Assembly (NCBI GenBank): GCA_963834445.1
Contig: CAWIBU010000007.1
Location: forward strand, 1 to 64,000
DNA length: 64,000 nucleotides
Direction: 5' to 3'
From: PALSA-350 sp963834445
GTDB lineage: Bacteria; Acidobacteriota; Terriglobia; Terriglobales; Acidobacteriaceae
Position numbers and translations under genes: made by a program. Positions 52,970-62,400 of this stretch are shown in pieces (within the stretch, counting starts at the first letter, position 1; each line of letters starts with the position of its first letter). Under the pieces are notes generated by a model. That model was given only the letters and a program-made list of their open reading frames with translations. It was not told where the DNA came from and did no database searches.

Positions 52970-53733
52970 TGAACGCTCCTTTGCCAATCCCGCTCATTCC
53001 GCTCGCGCGCGGTGTGTCCCTGGCTGCGTGGCCTACCCGCGTCCAGGATTTTGCCGCATTCGTGGCCGACACCGGCTACGACGCGACGCAAGACATGCTC
53101 ACCCTGGGCAAGGAGGATGTTGACTGGCTGCCCCACGGGCACACCTGGGCGTCGCCCGGATTTGCCCAGGCGCCCGATCATCCCGTGGTCGGCGTCAGCT
53201 ACCACGATGCGCTTGCCTTTTGCGCATGGCTCACGGAGCGGGCGCGGGCGGCGGGAGAAATCGATGCCGGGCAAAGCTACGGCCTGCCCACAGATCGCGA
53301 GTGGAGCCTGGCGATCGGGCTGGGCGAAGAAGAGGGCGATTCTCCCGAGGCGCGTCTCTGGCACAGCGCGGGAACCTATCCCTGGGGACCTGCATGGCCG
53401 CCGCCCGCGGCTTTCGGCAACTATGCCGGTGCCGAATCCAGGCTCGATATGCCGTCCTGGTGGGGCGTTTGTCCCGGCGGCTATAGCGATCCTTTTCCCC
53501 GCACGTCGCCGGTGGGCAGCTTCGCCCCCAACGCGCTCGGCTTTTACGATCTCTCCGGCAACGTTTGGGAGTGGTGCGCCGACCCCTGGTGCCCGGGAAG
53601 CCTGTCCCGCATCGTCCGCGGCGGTTCCTGGGGAAGCGACCGCCCGGCCTACCTGCAATCGGCCAATCGCAATCCCAAATTCCCCGCCGGCCGCAACGAT
53701 GAAACCGGCTTCCGCGTCGCTCTGCATGGATAA
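52966..53733 (+). CDS. SUMF1 (formylglycine-generating-enzyme-like) domain protein
   Basis: Single-domain SUMF1/DUF323 protein of 255 residues without signal peptide. The fold markers are LPTDREWSLAIG, LGFYDLSGNVWEWCADPWC, RIVRGGSWGSDRPAYLQSANRN and a final ETGFRVAL. The copper-binding Cys pair that true formylglycine-generating enzymes have after GGS is absent (Ser-Asp-Arg-Pro instead), so sulfatase activation is unlikely, and no sulfatase gene is near. It starts at GTG 52966 or ATG 52969, coupled to the CocE gene, and overlaps the permease gene by 8 nt. Role unknown. Confidence 0.85.
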   Translation: MMNAPLPIPLIPLARGVSLAAWPTRVQDFAAFVADTGYDATQDMLTLGKEDVDWLPHGHTWASPGFAQAPDHPVVGVSYHDALAFCAWLTERARAAGEIDAGQSYGLPTDREWSLAIGLGEEEGDSPEARLWHSAGTYPWGPAWPPPAAFGNYAGAESRLDMPSWWGVCPGGYSDPFPRTSPVGSFAPNALGFYDLSGNVWEWCADPWCPGSLSRIVRGGSWGSDRPAYLQSANRNPKFPAGRNDETGFRVALHG

Positions 53734-55138
53734 CGTAAGCACAACAGCAGCGCCCAAGGGCGCCACCCTGCGGCGGAATTATCTTTCCCTGCTCGAGAAT
53801 GTTGCGCAATCCGTGGGCACCATGGGCCCGGCCGCGACCCTCGGCACCGTGATCCCCCTGCTGATCGCGAAAACCGGAAACGGAACGTGGCTTTTGTTTC
53901 TCGCCATTCTCGGCGTGTTTCTCCTGATCGCAATCAACATCACTGTCTTTGCCTCCCGCTTCGCCTCCGCCGGTTCGCTCAGCAGTTATGCCGAGCGCGG
54001 GCTGGGCGGATGGCCGGGCATACTTACCGGCTGGTCTTACGTGGTGGCGATGACGTTTATCGTGACCAGCTCCGCGGTTGCCTGCGCCTACTATCTCGCC
54101 ATGGTCCTGGCCCACTTCACGCAACGGCCCGTGGGCAAGACGGGTTATCTGTTATTGACCTGGCTGGTGGTCATGCTGGCCTGGCTGCCGGCCTATCGGG
54201 ATATCAAGTTTTCTACCAAGCTGATGCTGCTCACCGAGGCACTCTCGGTCAGCGTGATTGTCCTGATCCTCGGCATTGCGATGAGCCGCACACCGCATGG
54301 CGTCGATCAGGCGCAGTTACATTTGGCCGGCGCCGGATTCCCGCAATTCAAAATGGGCTTTGTGCTCGCTTTCATGATGCTGGCCGGCTTTGAGAGTGCG
54401 ACCACCCTGGGCGAGGAGGCACAATCGGCAACCAGGACCATTCCGCGGGTCATGCTGTTCTGCCTGTTACCCATCGGCTTGCTGTTCCTGGCCAGTATCT
54501 ACGCGACCACGGTGCTGGCGCATCATCGCAACCTCGGCCTCGATCAAAGCAGCGCACCGCTGGACCTGATTGCCCGTTCGATCGCGCTGCCGGCGCTGGG
54601 GTGGATCAGTTCGCTGGGTGTGGCGCTGAGCTGTTTCGGTTGTGCGGTAGGCGGCTTGAACGCCGGCGGCCGCGTTATTTTCTCCCTGGCGAGGGAGCGC
54701 TTATTGGCCCCCTCGCTGGGAAAAATTCATCCTATCAACGGCACTCCCTCGCGCGCGCTGTTACTCATTGTCCTGGTCGCGCTGACCGTACCTTGCGTGC
54801 TCATCACCCGCGGGATCGCCATGGCCAACGCCATGGATTACCTGATGCAAATGGCGTCGTTCGGTTTTCTCGGCGGCTATTTTTCTGTCTGCATGGCCGC
54901 GCCCTTCTACCTGGCCCGGCAGCATGCGTTGACTGCCGTGCATCTGCTGGTAGCCGTGATTACGCTGCTGGCCATTGGCGCGGTGGTCTTGTTAAGTTTG
55001 TTGCCCATTCCGGAAGCGCCGTGGCGTTACCTGCCCTATTGCTTTGCCGCCTTGTTAGCGGCCGGCACACTGAGCAGCCTGTACTACCGTGGGAAAGTCA
55101 TTCCCGAACAGGATGGGTGGCCCAGGTCTCGACTTTGA
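53726..55138 (+). CDS. APC-superfamily amino acid permease
   Basis: Inner-membrane transporter of 470 residues with 12 hydrophobic segments. The first helix (SLLENVAQSVGTMGPAATLG) has the broken-helix pattern of the family. Helix 6 shows FMMLAGFESATTLGEEAQSATRTIPR, the conserved loop of APC permeases. Substrate unknown; an amino acid or amine is likely. The ATG at 53726 lies inside the SUMF1 gene; the same frame is open back to 53012 but is antigenic-looking Arg/Pro-rich shadow sequence. The last six codons (WPRSRL) are written in an inverted repeat. Confidence 0.88.
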   Translation: MDNVSTTAAPKGATLRRNYLSLLENVAQSVGTMGPAATLGTVIPLLIAKTGNGTWLLFLAILGVFLLIAINITVFASRFASAGSLSSYAERGLGGWPGILTGWSYVVAMTFIVTSSAVACAYYLAMVLAHFTQRPVGKTGYLLLTWLVVMLAWLPAYRDIKFSTKLMLLTEALSVSVIVLILGIAMSRTPHGVDQAQLHLAGAGFPQFKMGFVLAFMMLAGFESATTLGEEAQSATRTIPRVMLFCLLPIGLLFLASIYATTVLAHHRNLGLDQSSAPLDLIARSIALPALGWISSLGVALSCFGCAVGGLNAGGRVIFSLARERLLAPSLGKIHPINGTPSRALLLIVLVALTVPCVLITRGIAMANAMDYLMQMASFGFLGGYFSVCMAAPFYLARQHALTAVHLLVAVITLLAIGAVVLLSLLPIPEAPWRYLPYCFAALLAAGTLSSLYYRGKVIPEQDGWPRSRL

Positions 55139-55195
55139 GACCTGGGGCGCGTGAAGCAAAATCCCAGGTCTCAAAAGCGAGACCTGGGCCACCCC
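55115..55195. repeat. Inverted repeat Rep-C
   Basis: Arms of about 32 bp (55115-55146 and 55163-55195; GGGTGGCCCAGGTCTC inward), each itself holding the small palindrome CCCAGGTCTC / GAGACCTGGG. It covers the permease stop codon and sits between converging genes, where it could act as a bidirectional terminator. Confidence 0.8.
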
Positions 55196-55218
55196 CCACT
55201 GGGATCGGCGCAGTTACC

Positions 55219-56517
55219 CTAACCTTCACGCTCCAGAATGCGGTCGAAGAAGCTCTCACCTTGCGCCAGCAATCTACGTTGCTGCAGCTCCGGCAAAGTT
55301 AGCCGGCTGCTCTGTTTCAGATCGTCGAAGAAGTCGTCATCGATGGTGGCCGCCAGTTGCTGGTCCAGAACCGCCAGGTTCACCTCATCATTCAGGGCGA
55401 ATGAGCGATGGTCAAAATTAGTCGATCCCACCACGCTCCAAAGGCCATCGACCGTCATGAGTTTGGCGTGGATCATAGCCGGCTCATATTCGTAGATTTC
55501 GGCGCCGGCCTCGAGCAGGTGGCGCACGCTATGGTGGCTCAGCCTGCGAATAATAGGATGATCGATCAGCGGCCCCGCCGTCAGTATCTGCACCGTGACC
55601 CCACGCTCCGTAATGGCCCTTATCAGCGCTTTGCGCGCACTGCGATCGGGCAAAAAATAGGGGGTGGTGATGCGGATGTTGGTGCGGGCGCTGTTGATCA
55701 GTGCCTGAAACAGGATGCGGGCCTGGGTGCCTCCGGACTTAGGCGTGCTCGAGACGACGAAGCTCTCCGCACCGTCGCGGGTGGTGCGAAAAGCAAACTG
55801 CCTGGCGCCGGAAAGAATCTCTCCCGACGACTCGAGCCAGTTTTCGCAAAAGGCGGAGATGAGCCCTGCCACCGCCTCTCCCTCGACACAAAATACGGTG
55901 TCGCGCCAAACCGGAACCGACGACGGATACAGCCACTGGTCGGCAACGCCCGCGCCCCCGATGAAACCGGTCTCCCCATCCACGATAAGCAGCTTGCGAT
56001 GCGTGCGGTTGTTCGTTTTTTGCCAGGTATCCCAACGCAGCGGGTGATACCAACGCATCTGGCCACCGGCCGCGCGCAGGCCATCGAAATAAGCGAACCG
56101 TGTACTGAAGCTGCCGAGGGCATCCACAATCATGCGCACCTCGACCCCGGCCGCGGCCCGTTCGGTCAGCGCCGCCAACATCTCATCGCTAATCTGGCCT
56201 TCAAGAAACTCATACGATTCGAAATTGATAGCATGCTTTGCGCGCCGGATGGCCTCCAATTGCGCGGGGTAAAACTCAACCCCGTTCTTGAGCCGCGTGA
56301 TGCGCGAACGCCGCCGCGTGCCATCCGTGACCAGGCTCAGGAACTGGACGAAATCCTCCGAGTCGAGAGCGGCTTCGTTCTTGCCGGGCATGGAATACGG
56401 CACCGAAGGCCCGTAGAAATCCAGCAGAAACCGCGTGCCATAGAGAACCATCGCACTCACCCCCACTGTGGCCAGGGCGCGGGTCGCGAGATGTGCTTTG
56501 CGTTTGCTCTTCTCCAT
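55219..56517 (-). CDS. Phospholipase D-like cardiolipin synthase
   Basis: Membrane-anchored PLD-superfamily protein of 432 residues. One N-terminal hydrophobic segment (ATRALATVGVSAMVLYGTRFLL) is followed by two HKD motifs: THRKLLIVDGETGFIGG (about residue 170-190) and IHAKLMTVDGLWSVVGSTN (about 340-365). This architecture fits bacterial cardiolipin synthases of the ClsB/C type, joining phosphatidylglycerol units. The lipid specificity is not shown by sequence. It diverges from the cupin gene with a 142-nt spacer. Confidence 0.88.
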   Translation of the reverse strand: MEKSKRKAHLATRALATVGVSAMVLYGTRFLLDFYGPSVPYSMPGKNEAALDSEDFVQFLSLVTDGTRRRSRITRLKNGVEFYPAQLEAIRRAKHAINFESYEFLEGQISDEMLAALTERAAAGVEVRMIVDALGSFSTRFAYFDGLRAAGGQMRWYHPLRWDTWQKTNNRTHRKLLIVDGETGFIGGAGVADQWLYPSSVPVWRDTVFCVEGEAVAGLISAFCENWLESSGEILSGARQFAFRTTRDGAESFVVSSTPKSGGTQARILFQALINSARTNIRITTPYFLPDRSARKALIRAITERGVTVQILTAGPLIDHPIIRRLSHHSVRHLLEAGAEIYEYEPAMIHAKLMTVDGLWSVVGSTNFDHRSFALNDEVNLAVLDQQLAATIDDDFFDDLKQSSRLTLPELQQRRLLAQGESFFDRILEREG

Positions 56518-56659
56518 CGAGGCAAATATACAGGCAACCAGCCCGTCGTTGCATTCTCGGCCATTCGCACGACGAGTTTATTCTGGCGGCAAGGCATCGA
56601 TGTTGACCCAATCTTCATCCAACAGCGAAGACGTGCCCCGCTAATCTAAAGGAGAAGAA

Positions 56660-57199
56660 ATGGTGACGACTAGCTCTGCCAACGTAGCGCCGTTAGCCCC
56701 CGATGACCTGATGAGAAGCCTCGCCCTGGTCGGCGCCGATGACAAAAACTTGCCTCACATCGGGTTGGTGGGCGACACCTATACCATCCTGTTGAGCGGT
56801 AAAGCCACAGCGGGCCGGTTTTGCTTGGTTGACATGCACATTCCGCCCGGGGGCGGTCCGCCTCCCCATCGCCATGATTTTGAGGAGTCGTTCCTCCTTC
56901 TTGAGGGGGAGATGGAGGCTACCTTCCGCGGCGCAAAATCGGTAGTTCGTGCCGGGCAGACCTTGCACATTCCGGCCAACGCGCCCCATCAGTTTCAGAA
57001 CAAGAGTGACCAGCCGGTGCGCCTCTTATGCATCTGTTCTCCCGCCGGCCAGGAAGAGTTTTTTGCCGAAGTCGGCGTGCCGGTGGCCACCCGCACCACG
57101 CCGCCGCCACCCCTGGACGAGAAGGCGCAGGCCGCGTTCCGAGCCAAAGCGGAAGCACTCGCTCCCAAATACAAGACCGAGTTTTTACCACCAGCATAA
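56660..57199 (+). CDS. Cupin-domain protein
   Basis: Small soluble protein of 179 residues with one cupin barrel (about 60-135). Motif 1 reads HIPPGGGPPPHRHDFEESFLLLEGEM (His, His, Glu metal ligands, in pieces PPHRHDFEE), motif 2 GQTLHIPANAPHQFQN with the last His. All four metal ligands are present, so a dioxygenase or isomerase activity is possible. A strong AAAGGAGA ribosome site precedes the ATG. Substrate unknown. Confidence 0.88.
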   Translation: MVTTSSANVAPLAPDDLMRSLALVGADDKNLPHIGLVGDTYTILLSGKATAGRFCLVDMHIPPGGGPPPHRHDFEESFLLLEGEMEATFRGAKSVVRAGQTLHIPANAPHQFQNKSDQPVRLLCICSPAGQEEFFAEVGVPVATRTTPPPPLDEKAQAAFRAKAEALAPKYKTEFLPPA

Positions 57200-57276
57200 G
57201 CGCTATTCTTTATCCAACCTTGCTCGGCCACAAAGGCGGGTGCCCCATATCTCACCGCGTTTTTTGCGGGGAGATG

Positions 57277-57582
57277 TCACTTCGAAACTCCTGGCCCCAC
57301 ATCGGTCGGGACCGGCACAGGAAATCTCTGCGCGCTGCGCGCCTTTGCTTTGGCGGCCTCTTCTTCCCGGCTACGCGGGTTTGTGTGGGTTGCCAGCGAA
57401 GCCAGCAGGCGCGCCGTCGCGGCAGCGACTTCATCGACCGCAGCCCCGAACGCAAGCTCATTGGTCTTCGAGGGCTTGCTAAAACCACTTATCTTTCTCA
57501 CGTACTGCAGCGACGCGGCGCGCACCTCTTCCGGCGTGACCGGTGGATCGAAATTGAACAGCATCTTGATATTCCGGCACAT
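57277..57582 (-). CDS. DUF2277 family protein
   Basis: Small soluble protein of 101 residues. The N-terminus MCRNIKMLFNFDPPVTPEEV, then LQYVRKISGFSKPSKTNELAF and VDEVAAATARLLASL are diagnostic for DUF2277, whose function is unknown; the invariant Cys at position 2 is present. The frame is open far upstream, but homology starts at this ATG. The C-terminal Lys/Arg/Ala region continues about 12 residues beyond the usual end. Confidence 0.88.
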   Translation of the reverse strand: MCRNIKMLFNFDPPVTPEEVRAASLQYVRKISGFSKPSKTNELAFGAAVDEVAAATARLLASLATHTNPRSREEEAAKAKARSAQRFPVPVPTDVGPGVSK

Positions 57583-57713
57583 GGCCAGGGCCTCCTTCGT
57601 AGCCAGATAGCGCAGAAGTAAGATAGCAGGAGCAAGCGTTGCAGCGGCCGCGCATCTAAAGCCTCTGACCGCACACTTTCTTGTTTTTCTCTCAGCCCCC
57701 CGGGCTGGCTGGC

Positions 57714-59327
57714 CTACCGCTTCTTCTTGCCCCCCGCGCTTTTCTTCTTTTTCTTGCTGGCCGCCGATGCCCCAAGCAGCGCGATCAATTTGCTGCCAAC
57801 CGGGGAGCCAAGCCCGGTACACGCATCCCAGCCAGGCCCTGCGGAAAACGCCCCGTTGTTGCCCGAGACGATGTCGTGGAACGCAGCGCCCGCCTTGGCC
57901 GCGTAGATCTGCGGCTGAATAAATCCTGCCGTCGTTCCATTCTGCTGATTGCTCAACGCCAGCAACCCGGCCCAAAGTGGGGCAACGGCGCTGGTGCCGC
58001 CAATGACCATGTTCTGGCCGTCGACCCGCACCTGGTATCCAGTCGCTGGATCCGCGTCGCCACACACATCCGGCACACCACGGCCGCCCGTCCCGGCAGA
58101 AGGCGCAGGCACACCCGCATTCGCTTGCCACGCAGGCAAGGCAAACACACTACTCACCCCGCCCCCGGTCGCGCCCTCACTGCTGGCCAGCTCGTTCCAC
58201 ACCACTTCAGAGGCGATGCCGCTGCCGTTGCTCACCAGCTTGGTGCCACCGCAGGCCAAAACGTGCGGGCTCGAAGCAGGGAAGTCGACGTTATTGCCCG
58301 TGGCTCCGTCGCTCGAGCCGTTGTCACCCGCAGCCACCGTGATGGTGATGCCCAGGATCGCGGCCGACTGGCATGCAGCATCGAGCGCCGTCGTGGCCTG
58401 CCCCGTCCAGCTGGATTCAGGCCCACCCCAACTAATCGAGATAACACTCGGCTTGTTCGCCGTGTCATGGACAGCCGCGTTGATCGCATCGATGAATCCC
58501 TGATCGGTGTTGGGCGCGAAGTACACCACGATCTTTGCTCCCACGGCTATGGAACCGGCCACCTCAATATCAAGCATCACCTCGCCGTCCGCACCGCTTG
58601 CCGTACCCGGCGTGTTCTTACCCTGATCCACCGAAACCGCGCTCACCTGCGGCGCCGCCAGGCCCAGGCTCTTGAAGTAAGCGGTAATATCCGCCGTGCG
58701 ATAGCCGCCTCCCAGCTCAATGATGCCGATGGTCTGGTTGCCGGCCGTCGCGCCCTGGGGAAACTGGTAGAGCTGCGCCACCTGCACCGGTGTGTACGAG
58801 ATGTTGGCGCTGCTCGCGGAAGGGCGCACCCGAAAATGGGGCTTTGCCTGGGGACGATTATCCAGCCCCAGCACCGCCTCCACCGCACCGCTCAGCTCCG
58901 CCGGCAAGTGGATGCTGCCCTCGCGGACTCGATAGCTGACGCCGTCCAGCACCTTCTGCGTAAGCGTGACGCCAAATGCTTTCTGCATGCCAGCAACCGT
59001 GCCCGTGAGCTTCAGGGTGCATCGCTCCGGCCGTGGCGTCCCTTTCTCGACCGTGAGTCCGAACTCCCGGGCAAAGGTTCGTACCAGGCGCACCGCCGCC
59101 GGGTCTGCGCCATGCTGTTGGCTGTACTGGGCGCGGGTGAGGCGCTCTTTACCGAGTTGCTTGCTCTTGATGGCTTGCTTGCGCCGCACAATCACTGAAA
59201 CCGTGAGCGTGCTGCCGGGGCGGATCGCCTTTTCGCCCTCGGCTGCGGACCATGGCGCCTTTTCACTACCGGGCAGCACCACGCGTGGCTGCGAAGAGAA
59301 ACGGGGGGAGACGGTTTTAGAGGCCAT
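57714..59327 (-). CDS. Kumamolisin-like serine-carboxyl peptidase (S53, sedolisin)
   Basis: Acid-active endopeptidase of 537 residues. An N-terminal prodomain (about 1-165, with QHGADPAAVRLVRTFAREFG and the processing region PQAKPHFRV) precedes the catalytic domain. The Glu-x3-Asp pair is in GEVMLDIEVAG (about 247), the oxyanion Asp in AAGDNGSSDG (about 335), the nucleophile in GGTSAVAPLWAGL (about 444), and the Ca2+ site near FHDIVSGNNGAF ... GWDACTGLG. No signal peptide is visible, as in kumamolisin. A Lys-rich tail ends the protein (KKKKKSAGGKKKR). An upstream ATG at 59363 is possible. It lies downstream of the giant repeat protein on the same strand. Confidence 0.93.
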   Translation of the reverse strand: MASKTVSPRFSSQPRVVLPGSEKAPWSAAEGEKAIRPGSTLTVSVIVRRKQAIKSKQLGKERLTRAQYSQQHGADPAAVRLVRTFAREFGLTVEKGTPRPERCTLKLTGTVAGMQKAFGVTLTQKVLDGVSYRVREGSIHLPAELSGAVEAVLGLDNRPQAKPHFRVRPSASSANISYTPVQVAQLYQFPQGATAGNQTIGIIELGGGYRTADITAYFKSLGLAAPQVSAVSVDQGKNTPGTASGADGEVMLDIEVAGSIAVGAKIVVYFAPNTDQGFIDAINAAVHDTANKPSVISISWGGPESSWTGQATTALDAACQSAAILGITITVAAGDNGSSDGATGNNVDFPASSPHVLACGGTKLVSNGSGIASEVVWNELASSEGATGGGVSSVFALPAWQANAGVPAPSAGTGGRGVPDVCGDADPATGYQVRVDGQNMVIGGTSAVAPLWAGLLALSNQQNGTTAGFIQPQIYAAKAGAAFHDIVSGNNGAFSAGPGWDACTGLGSPVGSKLIALLGASAASKKKKKSAGGKKKR

Positions 59328-59415
59328 ACCAACACGATGATATTCCTTCGCTACCGGTTGCATGAAAACGACTCAGCCCCAGAAGAGGAACTGGCGCATC
59401 CCCAAGAAAGCTCCT

Positions 59416-62400
59416 CTATGGTCCGTCGGTGGCCCGATTATGAAACCAGTCGAACTTTGCGGTGAGTCCGGTAGCCTTGCTGGGGGTGGAGTCGTAGTTA
59501 CCGGCAAAGGGCGCGAGCCCCGTCACCACCAGGCTGTCGGTGAAGGTGCCAGCCTGGGTCCAGGTCGTGCCATTGGTTGACCAGTACGCGGTGTAAGTCG
59601 TTCCTACGCGCTGGAGGCGGAGATAGGTGGGCACCGCGTAGGAGGAAAATGGCACGATCCCAATCTTTGACGTGCTCACTCCCGCAACAACGGTACTGAC
59701 GCCAAGAACAGTGGTGGTGCCGCCGGCGCCGATTTCAAAGCGGATGTAGTTCTTTGCGTCCCCTTCGACCAGCAGACCCTGCTCGCTGTATTGGGTAGCC
59801 GAGGTGAGAGATGAGTCGATCTTGACCGCCACGTCGAAGTTGATATTGCCGATCGTCTCAACTACCTGTACCGCGTCCAACGCTGGTTGCGTGGCATCAT
59901 GGTTGCTTCCAGCCGGTACCGTAATGACCAACTCGCCGTTGCTCACGGCGGCTGAACCCCCGACCGGCGCCCTTACCTGCCACTGTGACGTGTTCAAGCT
60001 GCTTTCATTAAATTCATCGGATACCGGCGAGTTCCCGGTAACCGGAGAGTAGGTGTAAGTGGCGGAGCCCAGCGCGCTCTGCGTATAGCCGCTGGCCACC
60101 GCAATCGCACGCACAGTGGTAGTTGCACTCAGAGTGAACGCAGTGGTGTACGCCGTTGACCCCGAGGTTGGCGTACTGCCATCGGTGGTGTAGTAAATGG
60201 TCGCGCCGGGCGTTGTATCCGTAATCGACACGTTCAGGGTCGTGGCGAACGTCGTTCCGCTGACCGGACTCAATGCCGGCGTCGCGGCAACGGGCACGAT
60301 GGGCTGAATTTGATACGTGCCGCTGGCCACCCCGCTATCCTGATACCCGCTGGCCGCCGCCAGAGCCTTGATGGTGAGCGATGAGCTGCTGACCACGATC
60401 GGTGTGCTGTACACGGCGGACGAATGCGTGGGCGTCGAGCCATCCAGAGTGTAGTAAATGGTCGCACCTGAAGTCGTGCTGTTCAGCGCGACATTTTGCG
60501 TCGAGGTATAGGTTCCCGGTAGAGGATTGAAGGTTGGGCTGGCGGCGAAGGGCACGATGGGTTGGATTTGATATGTGCCGCTGGCGACGGAACTATCCTG
60601 ATACCCGCTGGCCGCCGCCAGCGCCTGAATCGTGACCGACGAGCCGCTGACCACGATCGGTGTGCTGTAGACGGCGGAGGAATGTGTGGGGGTCGAGCCG
60701 TCTACCGTGTAGTAGATGGTTGCACTCGGGGTCGTACTGCTGAGCGCGACGTTTTGCGCCGAGGTGTAAGTTCCAGGCGGCGGGTTGAACGCCGGGCTGG
60801 CGGCAACCTGCACGATGGGCTGGATTTGATACGCGCCGGAGACGATGGAACTGTCCTGATACCCGCTGGCCGCCGCCAGAGCCTTTATGGTGAGCGATGG
60901 GCTGCTGACGACGATCGGTGTGCTGTAGACGGCGGAGGAATGCGTGGGTGTCGAGCCGTCCAGGGTGTAATAGATGGTTGCGTTGGCGGTCGCACTGTTC
61001 AGCGCTATGTTTTGCGTCGAGGTATAGGTTCCAGGCAACGGGTTGAACGTGGGGCTGGCGGCAACTGGCAAGCTGCCCACCGTGAACGTCCAGGCCTTGA
61101 TGTTCTGAATGGCCCCATAACCTCCGCTGCCGCCGGTGAAGCCGGCATAGGCGGTCGTGGCGCCCACGGTGCCAGGGATGTCGACCGTGAATGCCTGGGT
61201 AAAGGTGTCGCCGGTCACGGTGTCGGTAAGGTTGAGCGTCAACGTAGTGCCGTCGTACGTAAGTTGGGCTGTGATGGGGTCGCCACTCGTGAGCACGATG
61301 CCCGATGACGTAAGGTCGATGGCCGGTACCGTTGGGTTTGCGCCGTTGAGATAGATACCGGTTGAGTCGGAGCCTTCGCCGCTGTTGTTGAAGAAGTCGA
61401 ACTTGATGGCGACACTGTTGGCGATCCCCGGCGGGGTCACGCTACCCGGGGAAGAAGCACTGTATCCCAGGCTACCCCCGGTTGCCCCAAGAGCTGTGAG
61501 GCCGGCGTTTTGCAGGGTGAAGGTGAACCCGTCTGCCTGGGCATTGAGCAGCTGGAAGGTGAAGGTGGTGGTGAAGTTCTGGACGTTGACCGGTGTCGTC
61601 CAGAAGCCGCTGCCGGCCTCGCTGGTATTGCCGTCGGTCAGCTCAAGATTGCCGCTGGTGACCTTGGCATTTCCATTGAGCTGCAGCCCTGTGGCGTTGA
61701 GGAATCCGCCGGAAAAGTCGATGTCACTGCCGCCGCCCCCGCCGATTTGAATGGTGTAGACAGCACTGCCCACCGCGCTTTGGGCAAAGCCGGGAGCCAG
61801 CGCCAGCGCCTTGAGCGTACTGCTGGCACTGACGTTGATGTCGTCGCTGTAGATGGCAGACGAAGTAGTGGGCGTTGAGCCATCCGTGGTGTAGTAGATT
61901 ACGGCTCCGGAGGTCGTATCGGAGATGGTGACCGACTGGGCGGAGGAATAGGTGCCTGTCCCCGGTAGAAACTTCGGGGTTGCTGTGGCGGCCAGTTGAA
62001 TCGTATAACTCGCGCTGGCAGTGGTACTGACACCCAGGCCGGGCGCCAGGGCGATCGCGTTGATGGTCACGGTGCCACTGTCAACGCTGATCGCCTTGCT
62101 ATACACGGGAGATGAGGTGGTGGGGGCCGAGCCGTCGGTCGTGTAGTAAATGACGGCCTGGGAATTGGTGTCGCCAAGCGTCACCTGTTGCGGGCCCGCG
62201 TAACTGCCGCCGGCTGGCGAGAAGGTGGGCGCAGGCGTCGCAGCCACCTCGATCGAGTATGTTGCTGTGACTACATTGCTGGCGCTGAAGCCGCTGGCCG
62301 TAGCCATCGCTTTGAAAGTGGTGCTGCTGCTCACCGGGATCGCCGCACTGTAGTGCGTCGATCCGGTCGTCGGCGTCGAGCCGTCGGTGGTGTAGTAAAT

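Noticed and set aside
53012..53725. Upstream extension of the APC permease frame (238 codons)
   Set aside because: Overlaps the SUMF1 gene in another frame and reads as Arg/Pro-rich nonsense; the membrane protein begins at 53726.
52966..53733. Formylglycine-generating enzyme (sulfatase activator)
   Set aside because: The Cys pair needed for copper binding is absent after GGS and no sulfatase is present, so only the fold is claimed.
57681..59198. 505-codon open frame on the plus strand
   Set aside because: Antisense to the S53 peptidase with its complete catalytic residues; no motif of its own.
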